Source: Megalopta genalis (taxonomy: Eukaryota; Arthropoda; Insecta; Hymenoptera; Halictidae). Taken from it: DNA of 64,000 bases. This document shows, in pieces, positions 47,095 to 58,876 of the stretch. The notes under the pieces were generated by a model. It was not told the origin of the DNA. It was given only the letters and a program-made list of their open reading frames with translations, and did not search any database. The stretch spans positions 124,001 through 188,000 of the forward strand of contig NW_027476096.1 of NCBI RefSeq assembly GCF_051020955.1, read 5' to 3'. The first letter of the stretch is position 1; every line of letters begins with the position of its first letter. The position numbers were made by a program, and so were the translations under genes.

Positions 47095-47460
47095 AACTTT
47101 TACATTTTTAGTGATATTTAAACAAAAACTTAATAAAACATCAAATTTGTATATTTCGATATTAGAAATAATAGAAAATAGGAATATATAAATACAGTTC
47201 TTTTTGATTTTTGTTTGAACATCAGTAAAAATCTAAAGGTTGCTTTGAGTTTATAATTATTCACAGCACAGTATATGACCTCCTTTACCTGAGTAACCCT
47301 TTACACAAAAAAAAACTTAACAAGATATCGTATTTGCATAATTCTATTTTATATTATTTCTAATATAGAAGTATACAAATATGATGTCTTGTTAAGTTTT
47401 CGTTCAGATATCATTAACAATGTAAAAACTTCTTTGAGTCTATAATTATGCATATTACTG
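47095..47460. mobile_element. two adjacent palindromic MITE copies (family D)
   Basis: Each has AAAGTAACTTTTACATTTTT and AGTGATATTTAAACAAAAAC-type arms and an AT-rich centre with ATTAGAAATAATAGAAAATA. Right ends read ATTATTCACAGCACAG/TA at 47271 and ATTATGCATATTACTG/TA at 47460. Left ends are decayed. Confidence 0.65.
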
Positions 47461-47466
47461 TAAGGA

Positions 47467-47593
47467 TAGACCTCACACGCGACAAGAAGGCACCTTTACG
47501 TTTACATTCCCCCTCCTACTAGCTGCTCCACTGCCGCAGCTAGTAAGAGGGGGAATGTAAACGTAAAGCTGCTTTCTTGACGCACGAGGACTA
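47467..47593. mobile_element. palindromic MITE, 127 bp (family B, copy 2)
   Basis: TAGACCTCACACGCGACAAG to the complement of TATAGTCCTCGTGCGTCAAG. The arms carry TTTACATTCCCCCTCCTACT and its mirror, meeting at GCTGCTCCACTGCCGCAGC. Lies seven bases after a family D copy. Confidence 0.85.
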
Positions 47594-48406
47594 TACGTGA
47601 CACATAATTAATATTTTAGTTTATTTTCTTGAAGAATTCAATGAACAATGATAATGATGTTGAGGAAAAGAAGTATTTGGCCAAACAAGATCCTGGAAAA
47701 AAGTATTTGGCCATTCAAGTTTGCAGAGTGAAGCGAATAATAATTTGCTTTATATTCGTAACGTCTAATATTTTAGAATGTTTTTACGTGTGTATGGGAC
47801 TGTTTTAACTCTTTTGGGCACGGTGAAATTAAAAATGTCCCATTTTTTTATGTGTGGTAATGCATGATGTGACATTTTTAGACCCACCTCGAAATATTGC
47901 AATACCTGCATGCGCATTCATGAACCCATGTGATACGGTGGCAACAAATTGAATTGAATTATTATTATTATTTCATATTTTTATATTATGTGAGATTCCT
48001 TTGTTAATAAAAATATACCAATTTTGTTTAATTTGAAACGTAATACAATTTCTGTGCAACATGGATCTATTTTATTTTCTGAAATCCTGTGCCCCAAAGA
48101 GTTAACGAGTGCTGTTGCTAATTTTATAAAATTTTCAATTTTATTCATGAAATTTTTCTCAATCATACTGTATTGGTTCGCCATTCTTCTTCTTCATATC
48201 TTCTGTTTTACTGTACTAATAAATTAACCTCTACGTTATTCACAAAGGTCAGTGGTAGAAGTTGACCAATTTTGATCTCGACTATGACAACGAACGTTTT
48301 GTACGGGGTATGTCCAGAGTAATTCGAAATGCATAATTATTTACCATGGAGATGCTCACAAGTCAAGAAAAAATAAACACAATACTGAAATTATAAATTG
48401 ATAATA
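47594..48406. other. non-coding spacer
   Basis: AAGTATTTGGCCA is repeated at about 47670 and 47702. Overlapping frames on both strands near 48000-48220 are not supported. Confidence 0.35.
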
Positions 48407-48808
48407 CAGTAGCGTACATAATTAGAGGAACCAAAGTAACTTTAACATTGTTATTGATACCTAAACGAGAATTCAACAAAATATTATATTTGTATATTTT
48501 TATTTTCTATTATTTCCAATATAGAAACGTACAAATATGATATTTTGAAGTTATTTTTTAAATGTATAAACAACTCGGCTAAAAGAGATCACCTACACTG
48601 CTGTGAATAATTACAAACTCAAAGCAACTTTCACGTTTTTACAAATATTTAAGCAAAAACCAAGAAAAGAAAACTATATTTGTATATTTCTATATTAGAA
48701 ATAATAGAAAATAGAAATATACAAATACGATATATCGTTAAGTTTTGGTTTAAATATCACTAAAAGTGTAAAAGTTACTTTCACAGTCTATAATTGTTCA
48801 CACCACTG
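48407..48808. mobile_element. two adjacent palindromic MITE copies (family D)
   Basis: A first copy starts after TA with CAGTAGCGTACATAATTAGA. A second, 48596-48808, is complete: CACTGCTGTGAATAATTACA on the left and, inward from the right, CAGTGGTGTGAACAATTATA, 213 bp. CAGTGGTG-like ends and TA suggest a Tc1-type MITE. Confidence 0.78.
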
Positions 48809-49555
48809 TTTAAGTTGGGGTTAGTTAGTTCTGGGGTAAGCTGGCGATCGTTGCATAAAGGTTACGACTGGTGTGACATAAATATGTATATGTCGAATAT
48901 ATTCGAAATCTTTTTGTAAATGTTCGTAAATGGATGAATGGCTGAACTTCATTCATAACAATTGTCACGCGGTTGGCCATGGGATTATTTGAAAACGTGA
49001 TCGTGCATTAAACTGAATATCAGCGGAATTTGAAAATAATTCAAGATCATGTACGAGCGGTTACGATACATTCAGTACAAGCCAGTATTTACGGTGTGTT
49101 GCAGTTATTCGAGCGCAAGCGACATTAATTATTATTTTTACGTATTGCCTTGTGTAAATACCGTATAGGAAATGTTTAACGCATTTTTCGTATGATTTGA
49201 AGGATAACGAGAATTAAATGTACCTCGAATTTGAATTTTATGTTTTGTATGATCGCAATGAATGTGGCTCCAGGGGTCAATATTTTTATTCATTTGGCAG
49301 GCAACGCGTAAAGAATTAAATCGTACGTGCTTGGGCGAACAGAATATTCATTTGTGTAAAGAACGAAAAAGTATTGTATATGAACAATACCTCATGGTTT
49401 CGCTGACCGTTTTTCTATCGTATGATTTTGATGATCATCACGTTGACACTTCATCGAGTACTCTTCTTCTGAAATATGTTAATACTAAAGTGTAATAACG
49501 TAAGTGATATTTATGTAAAATAAAAATCTTTCGTATCGATCGTAACACATAGAAG
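48809..49555. other. non-coding DNA with a weak exon-like frame
   Basis: A 77-codon frame at 49262-49495 crosses a TTCATTTGGCAG acceptor-like site at about 49301. No family is recognised and the signal is weak. Confidence 0.25.
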
Positions 49556-49791
49556 TTAACCCTCGTATAGCCAATATAAACGAGTAACGCGGTAATCCGA
49601 CGCTGGATCACTTTTGACCCACAGATGAATTTTTACTATACTTACCTTGCATTTAACTTCTTGGTACAGGATATTAATACTATGACAGGAAGAAGTGTTG
49701 GTTTAAAAAATGTAGATTTTACGTTGTCGCTTCTTCGCTGCGCTCAAATTCTGGGTCAACGATGACCCGGTGTCGGCTATGTAAGGGTTAA
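49556..49791. mobile_element. piggyBac-like MITE, 236 bp
   Basis: TTAA at both ends (49556-49559, 49788-49791). Ends read TTAACCCTCGTATAGCC and, inward from the right, TTAACCCTTACATAGCCGAC. GGGTCA-type subterminal motifs match the element at 29745. Confidence 0.88.
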
Positions 49792-49836
49792 ACAGAAATT
49801 TTATTCATTATTTCATAGTTTTGTCAATGTTAAAAT

Positions 49837-49863
49837 AGTAATAATAATAATAATAATAATAAT
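49837..49863. repeat. (AAT)n microsatellite
   Basis: About nine AAT units. Confidence 0.95.
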
Positions 49864-49891
49864 TACCTTTGACAGATACTTTGCCGTTATT

Positions 49892-50275
49892 GCATAAAAT
49901 TCGAAGCCTACTTATTAATAGACTGCGAATGCTGTGCACTTATAACAAAAATGAACAAATCAAATACATTACAGTGAAAACATTTAAAGAATTTAAAAAC
50001 ACTGTTGCATTATTTTCAACTCAAAAAGGTAGTTAAAGTAAGAAATGTCGATGTAGCTTTTCAATCTTGCAGCTAAGGCAAACAATTTTCACTTTGCATA
50101 AGAATTATTACTGATAACTGTTATTAACAACTAAACTGCGGATTTTTATGTAAAACAAAAATTCTCTACCTCGATTACAATATATATGAACTACATGAAT
50201 ATTTATGCTCATTCTTAAAATTGTTAATGATATGAAAATTGCTATAAATGCATACAATTCGCAGTCTACTAGTAA
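49892..50275. mobile_element. abutting ends of family C elements
   Basis: GCATAAAATTCGAAGCCTAC (49892) looks like a right end and is followed at once by a left end, AATAGACTGCGAATGCTGTG. Another left end, AACTAAACTGCGGATTTTTA (about 50130), faces a right end, ATACAATTCGCAGTCTACTA (to about 50272). At least two copies are juxtaposed or nested. Confidence 0.55.
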
Positions 50276-51195
50276 CCTTCGTAACAATAATGGAATTGTA
50301 AGCATCCAATATTAATAAAATAAGTGAGTTCGGACGGACCAATGTAGTGTACATTTGATATTAAATAAGATAATAAAGTCTTTTGAATGAATTCAGTACT
50401 TCAAATACTTTATTATATTTCCTTCTACAAAATGACATATGAAAAATTGTTTTATCTCGCGCTATATAGAAATAAATTACTTTTCATTAATTTTTGTACC
50501 TCAAACGCTTGAGATAAAATAGAAAACAGCAACTAGTTTGACGTGAAATATTGAACTACGTTTCTTTGAATTAGTTTTATACGTTTGATTTAATTAATTA
50601 ATTTTAAAGTGTTTACTGTTTCGCCGCATTTGATCGCAAAAGTTCTACAGAGGAACATCCATACGAAGATAAATGTACATGGAAACCTGTATCTTTGATT
50701 CAGTCGGCGATGATTGACATAAACAAAGAGTAGAGCAAAGGCAGACGAAGTGTATTTGAGATTTTATTTGGAAATAATCTGGTTAACAAAATAATCTATA
50801 GAAAAATTATTTGTACATTGAAAGTGTAGTCATTCAGTATGTCATTTCAATGATAATTTTTTAATAATTTATTTGGATAATCTCGGATTCTGATGTATGC
50901 ATATACTTAATACGACGTTGTTTTGGAATTATAACTGTCTCTGCACTGTTTAGATTACTCCTCTGCCTTCATGGAAACTGTTCAATGTGACCTTCTGACT
51001 TCCATTGACCCTTTGACCCTTCCAACATTGTCAGATACTGTTTGAATTCGCCGGTAAATTCCCTTAATACGCTGACGAAATATGTCAACGTTATCTATAC
51101 CGTGTTGTAAACACGAAAGCTCAGTTCGTTAAAAGAAATATTGGGAAGCATAAACAGCTGTAATTCTGAAACGAGATCGTATTTGATGGATTATA
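50276..51195. other. non-coding DNA
   Basis: No gene or defined repeat recognised. Confidence 0.35.
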
Positions 51196-52430
51196 ATTAG
51201 ACTGCGGATGTGTATGCGTAACACATGTTTATAGGAAACAGATAAATTAATAGGACCTGGACAGAAATTTGTTTTATCATTAGTGAATTCCAAAAATATA
51301 ATTTCTTTTTTGCATATTTTGTTTACTGCAAATTTCGATGTACAATTTGGTATGATCGTTTTAACGCGCTACTTATACCGTGTTACTTTAGCTTTAAAAA
51401 TTTCCTAAACGGATCTAGTCGATTAAGACGGTCAAAATTGCTCTTAGAGATTTTTTAGTGACTATTATACCGTTCGATAGCTGACTACGAAATCTCATCT
51501 GTGCAAAATTTCAATAAGGATAGTTACAGGATAAAATAGATTGCGCACTTTTCCGCCCATTCGCCCCTACGGTGGCATCTTAAAATTTTGAAAAAATGTG
51601 GCTTATTTTAGACGTCAAGCTGCATATTATAGAATTTTTTCAGATTTTTCGGTTGCAAGCTGTGGTCATCAAAAATGAAAAACCAAAAAAGAAATCGAAA
51701 AACTAAACATTTCTTGAAAATAAAAATATCTTTTTTATATTAATTCCCTGTTAAGATACTATAACAAGCAGTGTGTTCAATTTTTCTCAGATTTTTCGTC
51801 CGGTTGCGGCATTATAAAAAAGAATGAAAATCGAATTTGTCGATATTTTTGCTATTACTACTTGTTGGGTTTGCCGCAAGTTTAGGTTAAATAATTTTAA
51901 ACGCTATTACATTGTAACAAGCAAATTTTTAACCTAGAAAATGCGATTTAAGGGAAAGAAATAATTGTGATGTGCACATTGTGATATTTGTGTACCTAAA
52001 TATTCATTCATGTTGAATGAAATACGCTGGGAGGCAGAGTTTTTTTTCGTAAAGCATACTTTATTTCTTCAATTTTAAATCACATAGTTTATTCACATGA
52101 CTTTACATAAAAATATTTTTTTTAATAAAAAATATAAAAATATTCAGTATAGTCAATATATGCAATGTAAAAATATTCAAAATTATATGATTCTATTTGA
52201 AGAAAACAAAGTTGACATTGTATTGCAAATTACGGTAAATAGTGGAAATGTTATTTTAGTAGTAGCAGTAGTAAGTGGTTGTAAATAATGCAGATATTAA
52301 AACAATTAGCATATAGTTTTATATTTTTTACATATATATTTCATATTCCTGAATATATATGCCGCATTGATTTTGCATATATTTTGTACATGTTGACATA
52401 TAAATTTCGCATAAACATCCGCAGTCTAAT
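51196..52430. mobile_element. longest family C element, 1235 bp
   Basis: TA at 51194-51195 and 52431-52432. Ends read ATTAGACTGCGGATGTGTAT and, inward from the right, ATTAGACTGCGGATGTTTAT. The interior carries no recognisable transposase; the 63-codon frame at 52097 is Lys/Asn-rich and unsupported. The first 120 bp match, inverted, 24210-24330. Confidence 0.8.
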
Positions 52431-53497
52431 TATATTCAATAGCGTATAATAATAATCATATTATTACAGGTAACAATATAACTCGAAGTTATAATTCTGA
52501 AGTTACGAATACAAAATAATCGATTGTTGGTGATACACCAACAATATTCCACTATTTAACCCTATATGGTTCAAAGTGTTTTCATTTCAATTTAAAATTT
52601 GTTATAATATTACATAATTGAATAATTCAAATCATTTCCATTTGAAACTTTGTAACGTATTTTAAGAATTGAAAAATGTTACAGTTATTCTTCCATACCG
52701 TGTAATTATGACATTATTCGGGAACATAATGTAAATCAGCAAAATAACTAACTATTAGTGCAAAGGAGTCTATTAGTGTAGAGACTGGCTCGATGTAGGA
52801 CTACAAAGGGTTAAGGGCAAAGTACTGCAAACGATTTTCCAAAACTCATTACGTGGTAACTAAGCCATTATCTCATTATCGCGTTTGACTCAATTGGATT
52901 TTCTGAACAGTGACATATTCTGGTTGGTTATTTGAATTTGAGGTATAAATTATATCGAAATTTCACGAAATTATGTATTTCGTGTTAATGCGATATTTCT
53001 ATAAATATAATTATACCTTATTTTCTTCATTTATGATTAGTAATGTATCATTGAAACTTTTTATATTAACATTTTATCAATTCAAAAAATGTACTCTTGT
53101 CAAATATTTCTTTTGACAATGACACACACGACATATTGCTGAATAATTATATAACAAAACAAAATAGAGAGAGATTCGGTATAATAGATGTAAGTGGGAT
53201 CAGTGAAAAATGTAATAATGCGCAATATAATAAAAGCTATGCGAATTAGAATATTTAGGATATGTCATTTACGCATGTACAAACCAAAATCTATTTCATG
53301 ACCAAGGAGGTTGAAATAAAGATCTATCTACCTGTCGACTATACATTTTAAAGTAAATTTAACCTTTAATTTAAGGCTGACTGAATGCTTATTAGAAAAT
53401 TTAAAAAAAATATTACTATATTTTCATACACACAAATTTTCTTCTTTATTGTTATTTATTTAGAAACTCTCAAATGAGATATATATGTACACGTGTA
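52431..53497. other. AT-rich non-coding DNA
   Basis: No gene recognised. Confidence 0.35.
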
Positions 53498-53622
53498 TAG
53501 TCCTCACGCGACAAGAAGGCACATTTGTGTTTACATTCGCCCTCTTACTGGCTCCCCCACTGCGGCAGCTAGTAAGAGGGGAAATGTAAATGCAAAGATG
53601 CTTTCTTGTCATGTGACGACTA
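53498..53622. mobile_element. palindromic MITE, 125 bp (family B, copy 3)
   Basis: TAGTCCTCACGCGACAAGAA and the complement of TAGTCGTCACATGACAAGAA, TA on both sides; arms meet at CCCCCACTGCGGCAGC. Lies seven bases before the solo LTR. Confidence 0.87.
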
Positions 53623-53629
53623 TACATAT

Positions 53630-53893
53630 TGTTACGAATTACAACACTTCTCCCGCGTCGCGGCATTTTATTTACAATAGAGAACACGAACTATAATACA
53701 ACTGAATTAGAATATGTTAGAGATCTTTGAATTAGATGGTGTTGATCGCTCGACGGTCCGATCCCGACTCTCCGATTGTCCGTTGATAAAACACCTCCGT
53801 GGCAACCCCTCTCTTCTATTTTTCTTTAAGGAGTTGCTCACAACAGGGCAGTTTCACATTACAGCGACTTGATTTGGACAAGTCGCCGTAACA
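53630..53893 (-). mobile_element. solo LTR, 264 bp, gypsy-like target ATAT
   Basis: Ends TGTTACG...CGTAACA, flanked by ATAT (53626-53629, 53894-53897). Read on the - strand, an AATAAA lies near the 3' end, just after TCTCTATTGT, as expected of an LTR polyadenylation signal; hence - orientation. The 4-bp ATAT duplication is like that of some gypsy-group elements. No internal genes remain. Confidence 0.85.
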
Positions 53894-53897
53894 ATAT

Positions 53898-56800
53898 GTT
53901 ATGTACGTTATATATGTGTACGTGAGTGTACATATGTATACTGTATAAATATACAAGTTTCATCTTTTGAGAAAATAGAAAACGTATTAAACAGGTTACA
54001 TTCTATCTATGTTGGAACCGTGACTTTTTAATACTTTCGCTGCAAATTAGCGACACGTTCATATTTTGTTCTTGTTGCAGCGTAATGAATCCATAACGAA
54101 ATTTATGGCTACATACTCTGATATAGTACGTTGCATAATTCAAAATAGACCAAAGACGATACAAAGTGTTGGTATAGCAATCGCAACTCTTTGTTCTTCA
54201 ATTATCCGCGACATTATCAAGTTATGTAAATAGAGTTTTTATGATATATGTAATCAGACATTTTTATGTGTTCCGCTCTTTTTGCAGTGAAGTTCTTTCT
54301 TATTTAAATGTATAAATAAATAAACTCAGTTCATAAATAAGTTTAACTTTTTTCCCCTTAACCAAACAAAAATATTATCCAAATTTTATTATATCTTTGC
54401 TTTATTATAGAACCGTATTCAATGTAATACATTCTACAAAAATATGAAGGTTGATAAATTGAGGTTATGTCATCATTGTGAGTATTTGTTCAAAGTGTTA
54501 TGGGAACAATAATTTGGAACATTTTCTATCCATTATTTAATATATTAGACAAAATCGAACATTTCTTTGTTAAAGAATTTAATTCATTGAAAATAGAAAG
54601 ATACAGAAATCGGTTACAGGTTACCATGGAGTAATATAAATGAAACTTTTTATTTCAATATTGATAATAAGATTAGAAATAAATTTTATGGTTTCTTTAT
54701 ATACTCTCTCTTTTTAACTGTATAGTAATTTTCGTGACTATTGATTTGATTATATTGATTAATAAATCCACAAATTTTGTAAAATTTTTATTTATTTCAT
54801 TAGGAATATAATTATCAGCATATATTATCGTTAATACAATATGAAGAAAACTAATGCAGAATATAAGAATCCCAGATGAACGAGGAAAAGTCCTAGTACT
54901 TATGAAGGGAATCACACCTCAGTAATTAGCCTCCAAATGGTTGAAATTAACGATGAAATAATTTCAGCCGTACTGACTACTGACTTCTCGTGTAAGAGAC
55001 GCAAGAGGCGTTAGAGTGGTAAGCGGCTTATGTCTTATAGAAGCTAACTACTCTTCACCAAAGGGCCATGTCGCAAATAGTAAACCCTTTCAAAATTTAC
55101 AGACTTAGATTTATTGTGTGGATTGAAACTAATTACATTTAAGAGAGATGATACAATCTATATTTTCAGGTGTTTTTGTTCATACTAATTATTACATTTC
55201 GTTTAATCTACGTTACAAATGCATTTACGTTTCTAAACGTTCTACACTTAACTTTACGTCTTTAATATTGGTTCTATTCGACCCAAAATGAAGCTACAAA
55301 TTATTCTATTACTTCAACTGAAACGTTTTCATAAGTTCAAATGTATGGTAAACATTAATAATCCTTACAGAAAGGAAAGAAATTTATAAACTATTTTTTA
55401 ATGAACATGATTATTTTTGTGTTCTCACATGGAATTTATGAGTCAGATTGATTCACTGTGTTTGTGCCATAAAACACTACAGAAATTAAAATAATGTGAG
55501 AATATCAATATAGCATCTTAACCAAACGACGAGGCTGGGGTCCATTTGGATCCAGATCATAAATATTGTTATTCATCTAAGATAGTGAATTCTTGTTGCT
55601 AATAATTAGATTAAACTTTCATATGTTCCAATTAAGGTCTATAGAAAAAACTGATTTCAAAATGAGTACCTTAAATAATATGTTGTATAAAATTGATAAA
55701 TAATTTTCTAAATAATGCTAAGCATTCAACACATATAAATCTCGCCAGTTTGATTACAATAATCTATAAATAATGATGCTAAAAATTCATTTAGGACTAC
55801 ATCATTTTATATTTTATATTTATGACAGAGTAGATCTATTGGTTTGACGTCTATAAATTTACAAATTTTGTTGTCGCGAAAAACGTGGGGTAAAAACAGA
55901 CCAGATGTGATATCTGCTATTATTTACACGGTACCGAAACATTTTCGATGGACGCAGATAAGATTTCATCTATAATATTTCCCTTGTCAAAAATTGAAGC
56001 GTAATCTCTGTTACAGATATGTGACGTTTGGACCTCGATAGCAATGCGTGTAACTGTAACACGTGACAGTAAACGTAAATTTCGTTACCTCAATTGTATC
56101 AACATTATCCATTAACACTAACAGTGCTGGATATAAAAAGTGACTCGTCTGTGTTGCCTCATACAAATTACAGTATTTAATTTATTTAGACATTTTCCAA
56201 TTTTTATATTAACATATGTTGGGACGAATAAATTTATTGAATGATTTCCAGTGAATGTGTCTTTATAATTTGAATAATTGTAGTATAGGAATCGTCGAAC
56301 CGATCATTTAACTGGCAATGATACGATTAGTCTGAATAAATATTTTTGTGACATACATGTACTTTAGAACCGTATCAATTTGTGCGACTACGTCGACTGC
56401 ATAGTGTCCTTTGTTAGCGGTTTTGCACACCCTATAGCTTATCTTGACCATCATCTAGGGGGTGGAATCCCTCGAATTACCGAATGCTTTCTTCCTCCAG
56501 TTTATTCCCTACTAAATGGCATGGAAGATAAAGTGAGGGTCATTGAGTGTGAACGAGATATACATGTATAGAAAGCTCATTTAGTAAGATAAATGATGAT
56601 ATCGTAAGGATAAACTGCAACCACTATACGGGCTTCCATCGTTCCCTCAGTGATAGAGACTTCATACTTACGATATTTCATCAATCCTCCTAATGTTGTC
56701 GCACAGTGGGGCAGAATCCCGAAAATATGGCATTCATTAAATGATTTCGTATTTTTTAAAAGTGTTCACGCAGTTATACGATAATTGTGTAATGTAATAT

Positions 56801-56971
56801 TGAGATAATATTATATATTAAAAAAATATTTATTAAAGAAACATCATTTGAGGAACTTTTTTTTCAAACACAATTTATTACTGTTTTGTTTGGTAATGTA
56901 CTAAGGCAAGTGGTGGATTGTGGATTGTGTCTACTTGTAAATAGAAAAGAACAGCCATAAATAAGAAATTG
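53898..56971. other. long non-coding stretch
   Basis: No supported gene. 56380-56720 is less AT-rich and includes a 63-codon frame and CACAGTGGGGCAGAATCCC, but no domain or splice pattern was found. Probable intron or intergenic DNA. Confidence 0.3.
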
Positions 56972-57015
56972 TTCAGAACGAACTTGATTTCAAATGAAGA
57001 GGCAAGTCAGTTGTT

Positions 57016-57053
<38 letters not shown>

Positions 57054-57305
57054 GTTAAATAATAATAATGTTCAGAATAAACTTGATTTCAAATGAAGAG
57101 GTAAGTTACTATATAATATTAGTTATTTATTAGAAGTATTGTTATTAATATTAATAATAATAATACTTCCAACCTTTCCTTCTATTCATTATACAGTAAC
57201 TTACCTCTTCATTTAAAATCAAGTATATTCTGAACATTATTATTATTATTTAACTTATTATTATCATTATTATTATTAATAATAATAGTAATAATAATAA
57301 TATGT
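56972..57305. repeat. hairpin and direct repeat with (AAT)n runs
   Basis: GTTCAGAACGAACTTGATTT (56972) recurs directly as GTTCAGAATAAACTTGATTT (about 57070). It recurs inverted near 57215 as AAATCAAGTATATTCTGAAC. AAT or ATT microsatellites (57018-57052, 57240-57300) sit at the borders. Confidence 0.85.
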
Positions 57306-57985
57306 ATATTGTACGTACATATTACGTATACTTAAATAATCGTGGCCGCGTCAGTTACAATTTAAAATTGCTGTGTTTATGTATACATTTATTAATATTC
57401 TTAAGGAATTATACATGGTGTTTCAACTAAAGGAGTCCACTTACGTATTTCTGTTATTTTTGGAGATAACGAAAAACTTTATTAACAACAATTTTTCAGT
57501 TCATTGAAATATATAATACGAACGTAATAGTTTTTTCGCAGCTGGAGAATTTTCGGAGATTTCAAGGTTATCTTCACTTTTTTAAGCACATGTATTTTTT
57601 TAACATTAGTTGATGCAGCTCGACATTTTCTATAGAAATGCATTTACCTGTTTATGTCGAAAAGTGATTAGTTTAACAGATATTTAGTGGTATTTCTCGA
57701 TGAAAGTATATTTATGAATCGTGGAAACTTTAACGTCTCTTTTGGCACGGCAAAATGCACAAAATTAAAGTTAAAATATCTTCTAATCCAATAAATTTTC
57801 GACATATATAAATTAATACTTTACTAATACCGTGGGGAACTTGTACTGAGAGTACTTACCTGAGCATCTAGTGTCGGGACTACCCACGTGGAGGTCTAGT
57901 AGACTTCTACAATTGACAAATTTTTGTATATTTTAATCAGTCAATAGTAATTTTTTCATTGGGGATCCGTGAGAGCACGTAATAT
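57306..57985. other. non-coding DNA with a lone - strand donor-like site
   Basis: GATGCTCAG/GTAAGTACT on the - strand at about 57860-57875 is a near-perfect donor, but no open coding frame to its right is recognised. GGTGTTTCAACTAAA near 57418 resembles a terminal piece of the GGGTGTCCC-type repeats. Confidence 0.3.
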
Positions 57986-58054
57986 AATGTAATTAACCTA
58001 CATTAATGTAATTAACCTACATTAATGTAGATAACCTACATTAATGTAAATGTA
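57986..58054. repeat. 19-bp tandem repeat, ~3.5 units
   Basis: Units of AACCTACATTAATGTAATT with small changes; each contains the palindrome ACATTAATGT. Confidence 0.9.
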
Positions 58055-58612
58055 GGTAATCCCGAGTTAAGAATCCTCCGACGCATGTTCTCAGGTATAA
58101 TTTTATGACGATAAGCCGCGGATTGACGGACCTTCGCGTCTTGATTTGATGATTTATAGGCTTTTGTCCCACCGTCCGGGTCAACTCGAACTCGACGTAC
58201 TCTTATTTATTTATTCTCCTTATTTATTCTTCTTTTCAACATATAAAAAGTAAACATATTTTTGTTCTCCAAATTCGATCCGAGTTCATGCGTTTCTATT
58301 CCAATTTTTTAATTCGCGGATACGGAAACTGTAATTGGGGTAGGGCGGAGAAGGTGGCTGCGCGCCCCGATTCAGGTAAACGGACCGTGCGCTCCACTTT
58401 GACGGTCAACTAACCGTACTCCTACCACCTCATACTGTTTGAATGAAGTTGTAGAATTGAATCGACAGATTTCCAAGACAGTGTATTTTATACCGTTAGA
58501 AGAATTTTAATAATCCACTCATGGCCAATGGCATTCTTTTATAACAATCATACTTGTGAATACAATTTGCATTACTTTCAGTAACTTCATCAATGATCTA
58601 ATAGTAATTATA
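58055..58612. other. non-coding DNA with a small GC-rich patch
   Basis: 58330-58425 is relatively GC-rich (GGGTAGGGCGGAGAAGG, GCGCGCCCCG) but contains no recognisable gene. Confidence 0.3.
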
Positions 58613-58876
58613 CAGGATGTCCCATAATTATGTTAACGCCCGGAAAGGAGTGATTCAAGAGGACATTTGAAGTAATTTTTTCTTTAGCGGAAATACAATC
58701 CGCGGCTTCGTTTACGAGTTATTAACATAAAACAGTAACCAATAAGCGGAACTGGGTTTCAGCCGCCTCGACCGTATATTTAAATAAACAAATTTGATAT
58801 ATTATTAAGTTTTTATTTAAATATCACTAAAGATGTAAAAGTTACTTTGAGTCGATAATTATTCTCATCACCTTTT
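58613..58876. repeat. two repeat fragments
   Basis: 58613 onward reads TACAGGATGTCCCATAATTA, a GGGTGTCCC-type terminus. 58790-58876 is the right half of a family D MITE (TTTAAATATCACTAAAGATG, AAAAGTTACTTTGAGTCGAT). Confidence 0.6.

Noticed and set aside
52740..52815. tRNA-like or structured RNA
   Set aside because: No cloverleaf with the conserved GGTTCGANTCC arm could be drawn; no tRNA was found anywhere in the window.
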